Source of the DNA: Alistipes sp. CAG:268
GTDB lineage: Bacteria > Bacteroidota > Bacteroidia > Bacteroidales > Rikenellaceae
Direction: 5' to 3'
Length of the DNA: 8,272 nucleotides
NCBI GenBank assembly: GCA_000434235.1
Contig: FR892004.1
Location: forward strand, 10,094-18,365
Shown: positions 1-6,510 of the stretch, one piece after another
Layout: each line of letters starts with the position of its first letter
Position numbering within the stretch: the first letter of the stretch is position 1
Made by a program: the position numbers and the translations under genes
The notes under the pieces: generated by a model
Told to the model about the DNA's origin: nothing
Database searches by the model: none
What the model saw: only the letters and a program-made list of their open reading frames with translations

Positions 1-1
1 G

Positions 2-400
2 GCGCTGCGCAACCGCGACATACGCATCAACGGCAACGGCGAGCAGATCCGCACGTTCTGCTGGGTCGAAGACCTGGTCGAGGGGCTCGTGCGGCTGATG
101 GACGCCACGCCCACGGAGGGGGTTCGCACGATGGAGTTCGGCGGAGGGCATGAGGTCTCGATCCGCGCGCTGGTCGAGAAGATCGTCGCGCTGACAGGCA
201 GCCGCTCGCGCATCGTACACGTCAAGGCCCGGCCGGGTGACGCCCCGCGGAGGGTGCCCGACCTCACGAAGGCGCGCAACGAACTGGGATGGATACCCCG
301 CACGCCGCTCGTCGAGGGACTGCGACGCACGATCGCCTATGCCGAAAAGGAGCTCTCGGGAAAGGTCCACACGGCCGTCACGTGGGCCGAGATCAACTGA
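2..400 (+). CDS. SDR-family NAD-dependent nucleotide-sugar epimerase/decarboxylase, C-terminal part (5' end cut off by window)
   Basis: The 132 visible residues are the C-terminal third of an extended short-chain dehydrogenase acting on a nucleotide sugar in the cytoplasm. The segment GNGEQIRTFCWVEDLVEGL (visible residues 11-29) is the family's substrate-side motif, resembling the G-x-G-x-Q-x-R-S/T-F-x-Y-V-x-D-L-V-x-G of UDP-glucuronate decarboxylases and dTDP-glucose 4,6-dehydratases. It is followed by a G-x-x-x-x-x-S-I stretch, a P-x-R-x-P-D-x-x-x-A motif and LGW-x-P-x-x-x-L-x-E-G-L, the usual end of this family. The overall pattern is closest to UDP-glucuronate decarboxylase (UXS), but the Rossmann fold and the S/YxxxK catalytic site lie outside the window, so the exact reaction is not settled. 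Such enzymes supply sugars for surface polysaccharide or LPS. The thioredoxin gene starts 17 nt after the stop, so the two may be co-transcribed. Confidence 0.85.
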   Translation, partial: ALRNRDIRINGNGEQIRTFCWVEDLVEGLVRLMDATPTEGVRTMEFGGGHEVSIRALVEKIVALTGSRSRIVHVKARPGDAPRRVPDLTKARNELGWIPRTPLVEGLRRTIAYAEKELSGKVHTAVTWAEIN

Positions 401-417
401 AGGAAAAACGGAATACG

Positions 418-744
418 ATGAACGATTTCGACAAGATCATCTGGAGCGATACGCTGGTCCTCGTGGAGTTTTTCGCCTCGTGGTGCGGACCATGCCGGGC
501 CATGGGCCCGACGGTAGAACGGTTCCGGCGCATGATGAACGGGCGCGCGGAGGTGCTCCGCATCAACATCGACGACGAGCAGATGCTCCCCATCGTCCGC
601 CGCTACCGCATCCGCACGGTACCGACGCTGCTCCTCTTCCACCGCGGCGAGGAGCGCTGGCGCCGCAGCGGCATCACAAGCTACGAGGAGATGGCCGCGG
701 CGCTCGAACAGACGGAAGCACTCATACACGCCACGCCGCACTGA
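418..744 (+). CDS. thioredoxin family protein
   Basis: This 108-residue protein has the length of a classical single-domain thioredoxin and no signal peptide, so it should act in the cytoplasm as a dithiol-disulfide reductant. The active site WCGPC follows the FFAS strand at residues 22-26, and the cis-proline loop TVPT lies near residues 68-71. The ATG at 418 is chosen because it opens directly into the thioredoxin fold (MNDFDKIIW) and has a purine-rich AAGGAAAAA stretch about 10 nt upstream. An upstream in-frame ATG would run back through the epimerase gene in another frame. It follows the epimerase by 17 nt. It converges with the alkylation repair gene, and its last two codons plus stop (Pro-His-TGA) form half of a perfect inverted repeat. 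It could be a specialised thioredoxin rather than the main TrxA, so no symbol is given. Confidence 0.93.
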   Translation: MNDFDKIIWSDTLVLVEFFASWCGPCRAMGPTVERFRRMMNGRAEVLRINIDDEQMLPIVRRYRIRTVPTLLLFHRGEERWRRSGITSYEEMAAALEQTEALIHATPH

Positions 745-755
745 TTCAGTGCGGC
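735..755. repeat. perfect 10-bp inverted repeat spanning two convergent stop codons; possible bidirectional terminator
   Basis: GCCGCACTGA (735-744) and TCAGTGCGGC (746-755) are exact reverse complements around a single T at 745. As RNA from either strand this would fold as a 9-bp GC-rich stem with a 3-nt loop. The repeat contains the TGA of thioredoxin (742-744) and the TGA of the opposing alkylation repair gene (746-748), so both proteins end with the same codons CCG CAC TGA. No clear U-run follows on either strand. A terminator role is therefore only inferred from the convergent position, although no other transcription stop is visible between the two genes. Confidence 0.6.
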
Positions 756-1480
756 AAACGCCAGGCAAGCTCCTCGTGGACGAAGTCTTCGGCAGGGAGC
801 GAGCCGAGAGATCCGGCCGCGCGGAGTACCGCCTGCCGGGTCTCTTCGTTTCGGGCCCCGATGGCCGCGCAGAAGGCGACAGCACCCTGGGCAAGCAAGT
901 GAGCCCCGACCCGGGAGAGGGAGCGCACCTCGGCGTCCGAGGCAGACGGGGCAGACGGGCCGGAACCGCCGGAGGCCGTCTCCTCATCCGCGGCCGCAAC
1001 GGCGGCCCGGTGGACGGCTTCGAGAGCCGGAGCGATCCACTCCCCGGGGGCCTGCGGCCAGCGGGCCGCGGCCATCAGCGCCGCATAGCGGAGCAACAGC
1101 GGCTGCGAGGGGGCGATCCATCGGCCGAAAAGTGCGGGGAATGCCCCGGCGCGGCTCAGCAGCGCAAAGGCCGCTTCCTCGGCCAGTTCGTTGTTGTCGA
1201 TCCCCGCAGCCCAGAATGCGGAATCGTCGGGCGTGAGCCGGTCGGGCTCGGCAATATGGAAGGCGGCGAGACGCAGCTCGCGGACATCCTGACGGAAAAG
1301 AAATTCGGCGAAGTCGTGGTCGGGCGTCTCGGCGCGGGCCAGACGGCGCAGGGTCGGGAGGCTCACGCCGTAGTTGAGCCCGTAGGGACGGCCGACAAGG
1401 CGCATGGAGTCGGCGACGGCCCCGTTGCGCTCGCGGCGGATCTCGCCGAGCAGGGCCGTCATGCGGGAGGTGTGGTTCAT
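746..1480 (-). CDS. DNA alkylation repair protein, AlkD-like (HEAT-like repeats)
   Basis: The 244-residue protein is mostly short amphipathic alpha-helices. It contains the segment RPYGLNYGVSLPTLRRLAR (31-49), followed by a helix with F-R-Q-D-V-R-E-L-R-L-A-A (62-73) and the block W-A-A-G-I-D-N-N-E-L-A-E-E (90-102). This pattern fits the AlkD/AlkC-like family (PF08713), whose characterised members excise 3- or 7-alkylated purines. I cannot confirm the catalytic residues of Bacillus AlkD by eye, so enzymatic activity is inferred from family only. A Gly/Ser/Ala/Pro-rich stretch at about 163-187 looks like a flexible linker between helices. The start at 1480 lies 10 nt after the stop of the DUF4831 gene, which suggests co-transcription; the ATG at 1462 is a possible alternative start. 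No strong ribosome binding site is seen. Confidence 0.75.
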   Translation of the reverse strand: MNHTSRMTALLGEIRRERNGAVADSMRLVGRPYGLNYGVSLPTLRRLARAETPDHDFAEFLFRQDVRELRLAAFHIAEPDRLTPDDSAFWAAGIDNNELAEEAAFALLSRAGAFPALFGRWIAPSQPLLLRYAALMAAARWPQAPGEWIAPALEAVHRAAVAAADEETASGGSGPSAPSASDAEVRSLSRVGAHLLAQGAVAFCAAIGARNEETRQAVLRAAGSLGSLPAEDFVHEELAWRLPH

Positions 1481-1490
1481 CGCGGCGGGA

Positions 1491-2387
1491 TTACTTGCGG
1501 CGCGGAAGGGCCACCTGGACCGTACGTCCGAATTCGAAGACCGGAAGCACCGCACGGGCATACTCGCGGCCTGCGGCGATCACCGTGCAGACGGCCGGAG
1601 CCGCCACGCGGCACTTGACGACCGAGGACTCCTTGGGGCCGGCCTCGATGCTGCAGGAGGTCTCACCCGCAGGTTCGATCTGCAGGAGCACCATGTCGCC
1701 CGAAAGGTCGCTGTCGGGAAGCAGTCCGGCTGCCGGGCTGAAGCGGCAGAAGACATACTGGTTCTTGCCGGCCTCGGGATAGACCAGATAACGGTGCGTC
1801 TCGACCAGGACGGTCTGCTTGCCGAGGAAGAGCTCGAGGTAGCTCTGCTCGAGTCGCTCGATCTCCGAAAGAGCGGCATTCAACCCCTCACCGAAGACAT
1901 TCTCGCCGGCATCGCCCGTGATGAGCTCCAGCCGGTGGCGGCGCAGGGCGAATACCTGCTCGGCAGCGGCGCGCGCCGCATCCTCGAGCGACGGGACAAC
2001 CATCGACATCTTGTCGGGCTGAACCCGGGCGAACTCCTCGTCGGAGGAGGCGTGCTGCAGCACCCGCTGCTGCGGGGCGGCCGGCTCGCCGGCATCGTAG
2101 AGGTCGTCGCCCGAGAGGGCGATCCGGGCCCCGACGACGCTCCACGTCGTCTTGTCGGTCAGCGGAGCGCGAACGCCGAGGTATTTCTGCGCATAACGCG
2201 CGTAGGGCCCGCAGAGCGTCACCGTGCGCTCGACCGTCAGATCGACGGCCAGTACCGTGCGGGGCATGCTGACGGCGATGCCGTCGGCACCTTCCATTGC
2301 ACCCTCGAGTGCGATATAGGGGTTTTGGGCCATGGCTGCCGTTGCTCCGAAGAGCAGGCCGGCAAACAACAGGATTTTCGATTTCAT
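1491..2387 (-). CDS. DUF4831 family secreted protein of unknown function
   Basis: The 298-residue protein begins with a clear Sec signal peptide: MKSK, a hydrophobic core (5-17), then AMA-Q with likely cleavage after residue 20. There is no lipobox cysteine, so the mature protein should be released into the periplasm or be outer-membrane associated. The mature N-terminus has M-P-R-T-V-L-A-V-D-L-T-V-E (41-53), then G-P-Y-A-R-Y-A-Q-K-Y-L-G (60-71) and D-K-T-T-W (78-82). A later helix E-I-E-R-L-E-Q-S-Y-L-E-L-F-L-G-K (175-190) leads into a beta-rich C-terminus. These blocks match what I know of the Bacteroidetes family DUF4831, whose function is unknown. Start 2387 is chosen because it gives the cleanest signal peptide; in-frame ATGs at 2393 and 2399 would add two or four residues. 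A TAnnTTTG promoter lies just upstream. Confidence 0.78.
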   Translation of the reverse strand: MKSKILLFAGLLFGATAAMAQNPYIALEGAMEGADGIAVSMPRTVLAVDLTVERTVTLCGPYARYAQKYLGVRAPLTDKTTWSVVGARIALSGDDLYDAGEPAAPQQRVLQHASSDEEFARVQPDKMSMVVPSLEDAARAAAEQVFALRRHRLELITGDAGENVFGEGLNAALSEIERLEQSYLELFLGKQTVLVETHRYLVYPEAGKNQYVFCRFSPAAGLLPDSDLSGDMVLLQIEPAGETSCSIEAGPKESSVVKCRVAAPAVCTVIAAGREYARAVLPVFEFGRTVQVALPRRK

Positions 2388-2412
2388 AAGCATCTGCATG
2401 TTGATCCGAAGA

Positions 2413-2444
2413 CAAATGTAACCTTTTTTCACGGGACCTCAAAA
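2413..2444 (-). promoter_or_regulatory. Bacteroidetes-type promoter for the DUF4831 gene
   Basis: On the - strand TACATTTG (2420-2413) fits the Bacteroidetes -7 consensus TAnnTTTG exactly. TTTTG (2444-2440) lies 19 nt upstream and fits the -33 TTTG/TTG element. Transcription would start near 2406, leaving a very short leader before the ATG candidates at 2399, 2393 and 2387. The -33 element overlaps the TGA of trmN6 (2441-2439), so this promoter sits directly at the end of the upstream operon. It would let DUF4831 and the alkylation repair gene be expressed separately. Confidence 0.6.
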
Positions 2445-3152
2445 TTTCAGGTAAAAATCGCAGGTCAGGGCCCGGTATTCGGGCGTATAGCATTCATGCT
2501 CACCCGTGCCGATCGTCAGTTCGTTGCGGAGAGGCGCGCCGGACGCCGGGTCCGAAGCGTGCACGCCGGCAGGCACGAACTCGAGAAGAGCCCGCTTGAC
2601 GGGGCGCCGCGGCGTAGTGCGGACATCGGTACGGCGGACGGGCTGCAGGTACCCCCGGCAGAGGTGCACGAACCGGTCGGCCTCCGTGGTCGGAAGGATG
2701 ACGGCGAAGTGCCCGTCTGCGGCCAACAGCCGCACGACGGCATCGCGCAACTCCCCGAAGGGCAGGTGGACGGCGTGCCGGACCGTCGTGCGGCCGGCAT
2801 CGGGGCAGGTGAGCGAATCGACGAAGAAGGGCGGGTTCGAGACGATCAGGTCGAAGGGCCGGTCGGAGAACTCCTGCACGGGGCAGCGGACGAACGAGAG
2901 CCGGTCGCCCCACGGCGAAGCATCGCCGTTGGCACGCGCCTCGCCGACATCGTCGATATCGATTCCCGTGACGGCGGCCCCGGGGGCGCGCTGGGCCAGC
3001 ATCAGGGCGATCAGCCCCGTGCCGGTACCGATGTCGAGAATCCGCCGGTCGGAGTCGCGCAGCGGAGTCCAGGCGCCGAGCAGAACGCCGTCGGTGCCAA
3101 CCTTCATCGGCGAGCGTTCCTGGCTGACGGAGAATTGTTTGAAGTGGAACAT
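2439..3152 (-). CDS. trmN6: tRNA1(Val) (adenine-37-N6)-methyltransferase (TrmN6/YfiC family)
   Basis: The 237-residue protein is a class I S-adenosylmethionine methyltransferase. Motif I is DIGTGTGLIAL (40-50), the acidic residue binding the ribose is in GIDID (63-67), and the catalytic amino-methylase motif is NPPF (106-109). The N-terminus F-K-Q-F-S-V followed by M-K-V-G-T-D-G-V-L-L-G-A-W (16-28) is characteristic of the YfiC/TrmN6 group, which methylates N6 of A37 in tRNA-Val. The family is close to other N6-adenine methylases (HemK, RsmC types), but the KVGTDGVLLGAW block argues for TrmN6. The ATG at 3152 is 5 nt past the stop of the TIGR02757 gene and gives the family's usual start. It appears to be the last gene of the operon that begins at the ybbR-like gene. 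Confidence 0.9.
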   Translation of the reverse strand: MFHFKQFSVSQERSPMKVGTDGVLLGAWTPLRDSDRRILDIGTGTGLIALMLAQRAPGAAVTGIDIDDVGEARANGDASPWGDRLSFVRCPVQEFSDRPFDLIVSNPPFFVDSLTCPDAGRTTVRHAVHLPFGELRDAVVRLLAADGHFAVILPTTEADRFVHLCRGYLQPVRRTDVRTTPRRPVKRALLEFVPAGVHASDPASGAPLRNELTIGTGEHECYTPEYRALTCDFYLKF

Positions 3153-3157
3153 ATCAA

Positions 3158-3940
3158 TCAAAGCGTGAGGCGGCGGTCGATGCCGGCGCCGAAGAGGGCA
3201 AAATCGAAACGCACGGGGTCCGCGGGATCGAAGCGCCGCAGCGCAGCGGTCGTCTCCTCGACGGCCCGCCAGTCGTTCTGGCGCCGCGTCAGCAGCCCCA
3301 GCGTGCGGGCGACATTCCCGGCGTGGATGTCGAGGGGAATGCGGAGGGCAGACATCGGGATGGCCGTCCACAGGCCGAAGTCCACACCGCGGTCGTCGCG
3401 GCGGACCATCCAGCGCAGGAACATGCAAAGCCGCTTGCAGGCGGCACCCCGCTCGACGGACGAGAGGTGTTTCTCGCACCGGGGCGCATGCTCCCCGGCA
3501 AAGAACGCACGCCGGAAGTCGGCAAGCGTAGCGGCAAGGTCGCCCGTCACGGCGTAGCTGTGCTCGAAGAAGGCACCCAGACCGCCCCACCCGCTATCGA
3601 TGCGGCGCAGGGCCAGCACGAAGTCGCGCAGGTCGCAACCCCGAAACGTGCGGTGGACAAAGGCGTCGAGGCCCGCGAGTTCGCGCTCCGAGGCGTTGCG
3701 CACGAAGTCCGCCGGGGCGTCGTCCATCAGGCGCATCATCCGGTGGCCGTTGCGGACGATTGTCCGGCGGTTGCCCCAGGCGATCGTGGCAGCGAAGAAG
3801 CCGGCGATCTCACGGTCGGCACGGTCCGTAAAGCGGTGCGGGACCGAAATCGGATCGTCGGGGATGAACTCCGGGCGGTTATAGGTGTCGTGGAGCCGCT
3901 CGAGCAGTTCGCGCAGTTCGGTATCAGCGGACCGTTCCAT
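3158..3940 (-). CDS. TIGR02757 / DUF2400 family protein
   Basis: The 260-residue, largely helical protein carries the family's recognisable blocks. These are [13 protein letters not shown] (25-37), [15 protein letters not shown] (44-58), [13 protein letters not shown] (168-180), and [14 protein letters not shown] (199-212) ending in F-A-L-F-G-A-G (247-253). The biochemical role is unknown to me. The Lys-containing helix followed by D-x-H-x-G-N-x-A-R recalls helix-hairpin-helix DNA glycosylases, but that is a suggestion, not a demonstrated relation. No signal peptide or membrane segment is visible. The start at 3940 lies inside the 3' end of the ABC ATPase gene (17-bp overlap), implying translational coupling. 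Confidence 0.85.
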   Translation of the reverse strand: MERSADTELRELLERLHDTYNRPEFIPDDPISVPHRFTDRADREIAGFFAATIAWGNRRTIVRNGHRMMRLMDDAPADFVRNASERELAGLDAFVHRTFRGCDLRDFVLALRRIDSGWGGLGAFFEHSYAVTGDLAATLADFRRAFFAGEHAPRCEKHLSSVERGAACKRLCMFLRWMVRRDDRGVDFGLWTAIPMSALRIPLDIHAGNVARTLGLLTRRQNDWRAVEETTAALRRFDPADPVRFDFALFGAGIDRRLTL

Positions 3941-4574
3941 CCGACATCGTAATCGTGCGGTCGGCCATGGCGGCCAGGTGCTCGTCGTGCGTCACGATGA
4001 CGATCGTCTGTCCGAGCCGTTCGCGCAGTTCGAAAAAGAGGCGGTGGATCTCGTCGCGGTTGTGCGAATCGAGGTTGCCCGAGGGTTCGTCGGCCAGCAG
4101 CACGGCCGGCGAGTTGATCAGCGCCCGCGCGATGGCCACACGCTGCTGCTCACCGCCGGAGAGCTGCCCCGGCTTGTGGTCGCGGCGTGCCGAGAGGCCC
4201 ACCAGGTCGAGCAGTTCGCCGGCGCGCCGCTCGACCTCGGCACGCGGCCGCCGGCCGATCAGCCCGGGAATGCAGACGTTCTCGAAGGCCGAGAACTCGG
4301 CCAGCAGGTGGTGGAACTGGAAGACGAAGCCGATCCGCTCGTTGCGGAAGCGCGAGAGGTCGCGGTCGCCCAGGGCGAAGGGATCGCGGCCGTCGATCTC
4401 GACGCGGCCCGAGTCGGGACGCGACAGCGTGCCGATGATCTGCAGCAGCGTGGTCTTGCCCGCGCCGCTGGCCCCGACGATCGAGACTACCTCGCGGTCG
4501 GTGACCTCGAGCGAGACGCCCCGCAGCACCTCGAGCGAACCGAAGCTCTTGTGGATATCCGTTACGCGTATCAT
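3924..4574 (-). CDS. lolD: ABC transporter ATP-binding protein, LolD-like
   Basis: The 216-residue ATPase is complete: Walker A GASGAGKT (34-41), Q-loop glutamine in VFQFHHL (Q86), signature [15 protein letters not shown] (138-152), Walker B VLLADEP (158-164), D-loop G-N-L-D (166-169) and switch histidine in VTHD (H196). Q-F-H-H-L-L-x-E-F-S-A-x-E-N-V closely resembles the Q-loop region of LolD, the ATPase that drives lipoprotein release from the inner membrane. MacB and FtsE belong to the same wider group, so the exact substrate is inferred. No partner permease is encoded in the window. Its ATG overlaps the folP stop as ATGA (4574-4571), the usual sign of coupled translation, and its own end overlaps TIGR02757. 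Confidence 0.87.
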   Translation of the reverse strand: MIRVTDIHKSFGSLEVLRGVSLEVTDREVVSIVGASGAGKTTLLQIIGTLSRPDSGRVEIDGRDPFALGDRDLSRFRNERIGFVFQFHHLLAEFSAFENVCIPGLIGRRPRAEVERRAGELLDLVGLSARRDHKPGQLSGGEQQRVAIARALINSPAVLLADEPSGNLDSHNRDEIHRLFFELRERLGQTIVIVTHDEHLAAMADRTITMSDGTVR

Positions 4575-5425
4575 GGTTGCGTGGTTTGAATCGTATCGCC
4601 GCGGAAGGCGCGGAACAGGCGCACGCTGTCGGCCGCCTCGCGGACGTCGTGGACGCGGAGGATCGCGGCGCCCTGGCGCAGGCACTCCCAGCCCAGGGCT
4701 ACGGTGCCGGCGAGCGACTCGGCGGGCGTGCATCCCAGCGTGCGGTAGATCATCGACTTGCGCGAAAGACCCGCCAGCACCGGACAGCCCAGCGAGCAGA
4801 GGCGGTGCAGTCCGGCAAGCAGTTCGAAGTTCTGCGCGGCGGTCTTGGCGAAGCCGAAGCCCGGGTCGAGGATGATCCGCCCGCGGCGGATGCCGGCCTG
4901 CTCCATGTCGCAGAGGCGCGAGCGGAAGTAACCGACCACCTCGGTCACGATATCGCGCCGGTAGTCGGTCAGCGACTGCATCGTCTTCGGGTCGCCCTTC
5001 ATGTGCATGGCGATGTAGGGCAGGTCGAGTTCGGCGACGGCCCGAAGCATGTCGGGATCGAGTTCGCCGGCCGAGATGTCATTGACGATGACGGGGCCGA
5101 ACTCCGCGACGGCGCGGCGCACCACCCCGCTGCGGAACGTATCGACCGAAACGGCGACATCGGGGTCGGCCTGCCGCACGGCGGCAAGCCCCAAGCGCAC
5201 GCGGCGCCACTCCTCGTCGGGCGACACCTCGTCGGCCCCGGGGCGCGAGGAGTAGCCCCCTACGTCGATGATCGAGGCACCCTCGTCGAGCGCCTCACGG
5301 ACCCGCCGGGCAACGGCGTCGCCGTCGGGCGTGCGGCTCCCGGCGTAGAAAGAGTCGGGGGTAACGTTCAGGATGGCCATCACCTGCGGCACGGCAGGAT
5401 CAATGGCCGGCATGTTGTGCTTCAT
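4571..5425 (-). CDS. folP: dihydropteroate synthase
   Basis: This cytoplasmic TIM-barrel enzyme joins p-aminobenzoate to 6-hydroxymethyl-7,8-dihydropterin diphosphate in folate synthesis. At 284 residues it is the normal family length. All expected loops are present: ILNVTPDSF (18-26), [13 protein letters not shown] (52-64), SVDT (93-96), IVNDISAG (113-120), [11 protein letters not shown] (140-150), [11 protein letters not shown] (185-195), LSRKSM (220-225) and RVHD (257-260). I see no insertion of the kind found in sulfonamide-resistant Sul proteins, so it looks like the normal chromosomal copy. The ATG at 5425 overlaps the end of coaE by 26 bp; a second ATG at 5413 would cut this to 14 bp and lose only four residues. 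Confidence 0.95.
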   Translation of the reverse strand: MKHNMPAIDPAVPQVMAILNVTPDSFYAGSRTPDGDAVARRVREALDEGASIIDVGGYSSRPGADEVSPDEEWRRVRLGLAAVRQADPDVAVSVDTFRSGVVRRAVAEFGPVIVNDISAGELDPDMLRAVAELDLPYIAMHMKGDPKTMQSLTDYRRDIVTEVVGYFRSRLCDMEQAGIRRGRIILDPGFGFAKTAAQNFELLAGLHRLCSLGCPVLAGLSRKSMIYRTLGCTPAESLAGTVALGWECLRQGAAILRVHDVREAADSVRLFRAFRGDTIQTTQP

Positions 5426-5999
5426 GGCGGAATCGGCGGTCGAGCAGGGCTACGTTGGGTTCGAGCTCCTCCTCGAGGATATTGACCAGGGTGAAATCGG
5501 CCCGGGCGCAAAGCGCGTCGTCGTCGAGCTGGGCAGCGATCCGGCGGCGGACCGCCTCGGCGTCGCAGCCGTCGCGGCGACAGGTGCGCTCGATGCGCAG
5601 TTCGAGCGGAGCCAGCACGGCGACGGTCCGGTCCACGCAACCTTCGAGGCCCGCATCGAAGAGGATGGCGCTCTCGAGGATCACGTAGTCGCCGCTCTGA
5701 CGCTCGGCCCAGGCGGCGAAATCGGCCATCACGGCCGGGTGGACCAGCGCATTGAGATCGGCCCGTGCAGCGTCGTCGCGGAAGACGCGGTCGGCCAGCC
5801 ACGCACGGTTGAGTTCACCGCCGCGGTAGCTCTCCGCACCGAAGCGGGCCACGATACCGGCACGCAGCGCCTCCGACGAGGTCATGAGCCGCTTGGCCTC
5901 GGCATCCGAATCGTAGACCGCAACGCCCTTTTGGGCGAAGAGGCGGCAGACGGTGCTCTTGCCGCTGCCGATGCCTCCGGTGATACCGACCTTCATCAT
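5400..5999 (-). CDS. coaE: dephospho-CoA kinase
   Basis: CoaE phosphorylates the 3'-hydroxyl of dephospho-CoA, the last step of coenzyme A synthesis. The 199-residue protein has the family's normal length and order. It begins with the P-loop GITGGIGSGKST (5-16), followed by V-Y-D-S-D-A-E-A-K-R-L-M (28-39), L-N-A-L-V-H-P-A-V (82-90), and E-S-A-I-L-F-D-A-G-L-E (109-119). It then has the R-x-x-x-R-D-G lid region (135-144). The start ATG at 5999 overlaps the TGA of the ybbR-like gene (ATGATGA). The second ATG at 5996 is equally plausible and changes the protein by one residue. Its 3' end overlaps folP. A ybbR-like gene directly before coaE is an arrangement I recall from other Bacteroidales. Confidence 0.95.
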   Translation of the reverse strand: MMKVGITGGIGSGKSTVCRLFAQKGVAVYDSDAEAKRLMTSSEALRAGIVARFGAESYRGGELNRAWLADRVFRDDAARADLNALVHPAVMADFAAWAERQSGDYVILESAILFDAGLEGCVDRTVAVLAPLELRIERTCRRDGCDAEAVRRRIAAQLDDDALCARADFTLVNILEEELEPNVALLDRRFRHEAQHAGH

Positions 6000-6400
6000 G
6001 GCTTTTCTTCGGTTTCGGGTTCCCGGATCTCGGGGATCGAGCCGATCGACACGACCTTGATGTCGCTGATGCGCACCGAAATGGCATGCTGGAGCGACTG
6101 CGGGTCGATGACCAGAAAGTCCTCATGCCCCTCCTCGGTCGATGGGTGCGTCTTCAGTTCCGAGAGGGGGATGCGCAGCCGTTTGCTCGAATAGACCCTG
6201 TAACCGAAGAGGTTCGTGCCGAGCCCCTCGACCACGCAGGCTACCTCGATCGGCTGTCCGTCGATATTCACGCGGATGGTCTGCTCGGTCGTATAGGTAT
6301 AGCTCAGTTTGGCCAGGTACCACAGGATGAACGATGCGACCAGCAGTGCCAGGAAGACCGGAGAGACGTAACGCCGGATCCAATGCAAGAAATTTTCCAT
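5996..6400 (-). CDS. small single-pass membrane protein, probable YbbR/CdaR-like
   Basis: The 134-residue protein has a short basic N-terminus (MENFLHWIRRY), one hydrophobic helix at about 12-30 (VSPVFLALLVASFILWYLA) and then a soluble beta-rich domain presumably outside the cytoplasm. In that domain, Y-T-Y-T-T-E-Q-T-I-R-V-N-I-D-G (34-48) resembles the opening of YbbR repeats. The C-terminal tail is acidic (EIREPETEEKP). YbbR-like proteins in other phyla regulate the c-di-AMP cyclase CdaA, but that link is not shown here. The Bacteroidetes proteins I recall at this position before coaE are usually longer, so this one is either a short form or a divergent relative. The start at 6400 is chosen over an upstream in-frame ATG at 6463, which lies inside the terminator hairpin upstream of the promoter. 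It is the first gene after the terminator and promoter. Confidence 0.65.
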   Translation of the reverse strand: MENFLHWIRRYVSPVFLALLVASFILWYLAKLSYTYTTEQTIRVNIDGQPIEVACVVEGLGTNLFGYRVYSSKRLRIPLSELKTHPSTEEGHEDFLVIDPQSLQHAISVRISDIKVVSIGSIPEIREPETEEKP

Positions 6401-6425
6401 ACCTTCCGAAAGGCTAATTTTACGG

Positions 6426-6456
6426 CAAAGATAAAAATAAAATGGATTGCGCCGAA
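6426..6456 (-). promoter_or_regulatory. Bacteroidetes-type promoter for the ybbR-coaE-folP operon
   Basis: TATCTTTG on the - strand (6433-6426) is an exact TAnnTTTG -7 element. Nineteen nt upstream lies TTCG (6456-6453), a weaker match to the -33 TTTG. Transcription would start near 6420, giving a leader of about 20 nt before the ATG at 6400. The -7 element sits in the U-tract of the preceding terminator and the -33 candidate sits in its loop. No other promoter-like element was found within the operon downstream of it. Confidence 0.55.
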
Positions 6457-6474
6457 TACGCAATCCATTTTATT
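6436..6474 (-). terminator. intrinsic terminator after secDF
   Basis: A perfect 16-bp inverted repeat pairs 6459-6474 with 6436-6451 around a 7-nt loop (6452-6458). In the RNA read from the - strand it is followed by U-rich sequence (TTTATCTTTG). It lies 36 nt after the secDF stop, with nothing coding between. Stem, loop and U-tract together make a strong rho-independent terminator for secDF. The outer stem is A/T-rich and the inner part, ATTGCG/CGCAAT, gives it most of its stability. Confidence 0.88.
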
Positions 6475-6510
6475 ATAAGGTACGGGAAGTAGTCACCCCG
6501 CAGAGAAACG

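Noticed and set aside
237..902. A 221-codon + frame and a 220-codon - frame (337-999) over the thioredoxin gene
   Set aside because: Both are Arg/Pro/Ala-rich shadows. The thioredoxin frame has the WCGPC site and cis-proline loop.
749..1618. A 289-codon open frame on the + strand
   Set aside because: It lies antisense to the alkylation repair gene, is low in complexity (Gly/Arg-rich) and has no domain. The opposite frame has clear family motifs.
1404..3557. A 717-codon open frame on the + strand
   Set aside because: It runs antisense through the start of the alkylation repair gene, DUF4831, trmN6 and much of TIGR02757, and its residues are Arg/Gly/Ala-rich with no recognisable domain. It is a by-product of high GC on the opposite strand of real genes.
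4571..5425. Acquired sulfonamide-resistance dihydropteroate synthase (Sul type)
   Set aside because: The gene is embedded in a housekeeping operon with overlapping ends, has the standard loops and no visible Sul-type insertion, and no mobile elements are nearby.
6401..6510. Small gene or riboswitch in the intergenic region before the ybbR-like gene
   Set aside because: The 110 bases are accounted for by the terminator, the overlapping promoter and a short leader. No other structure or coding frame was seen.
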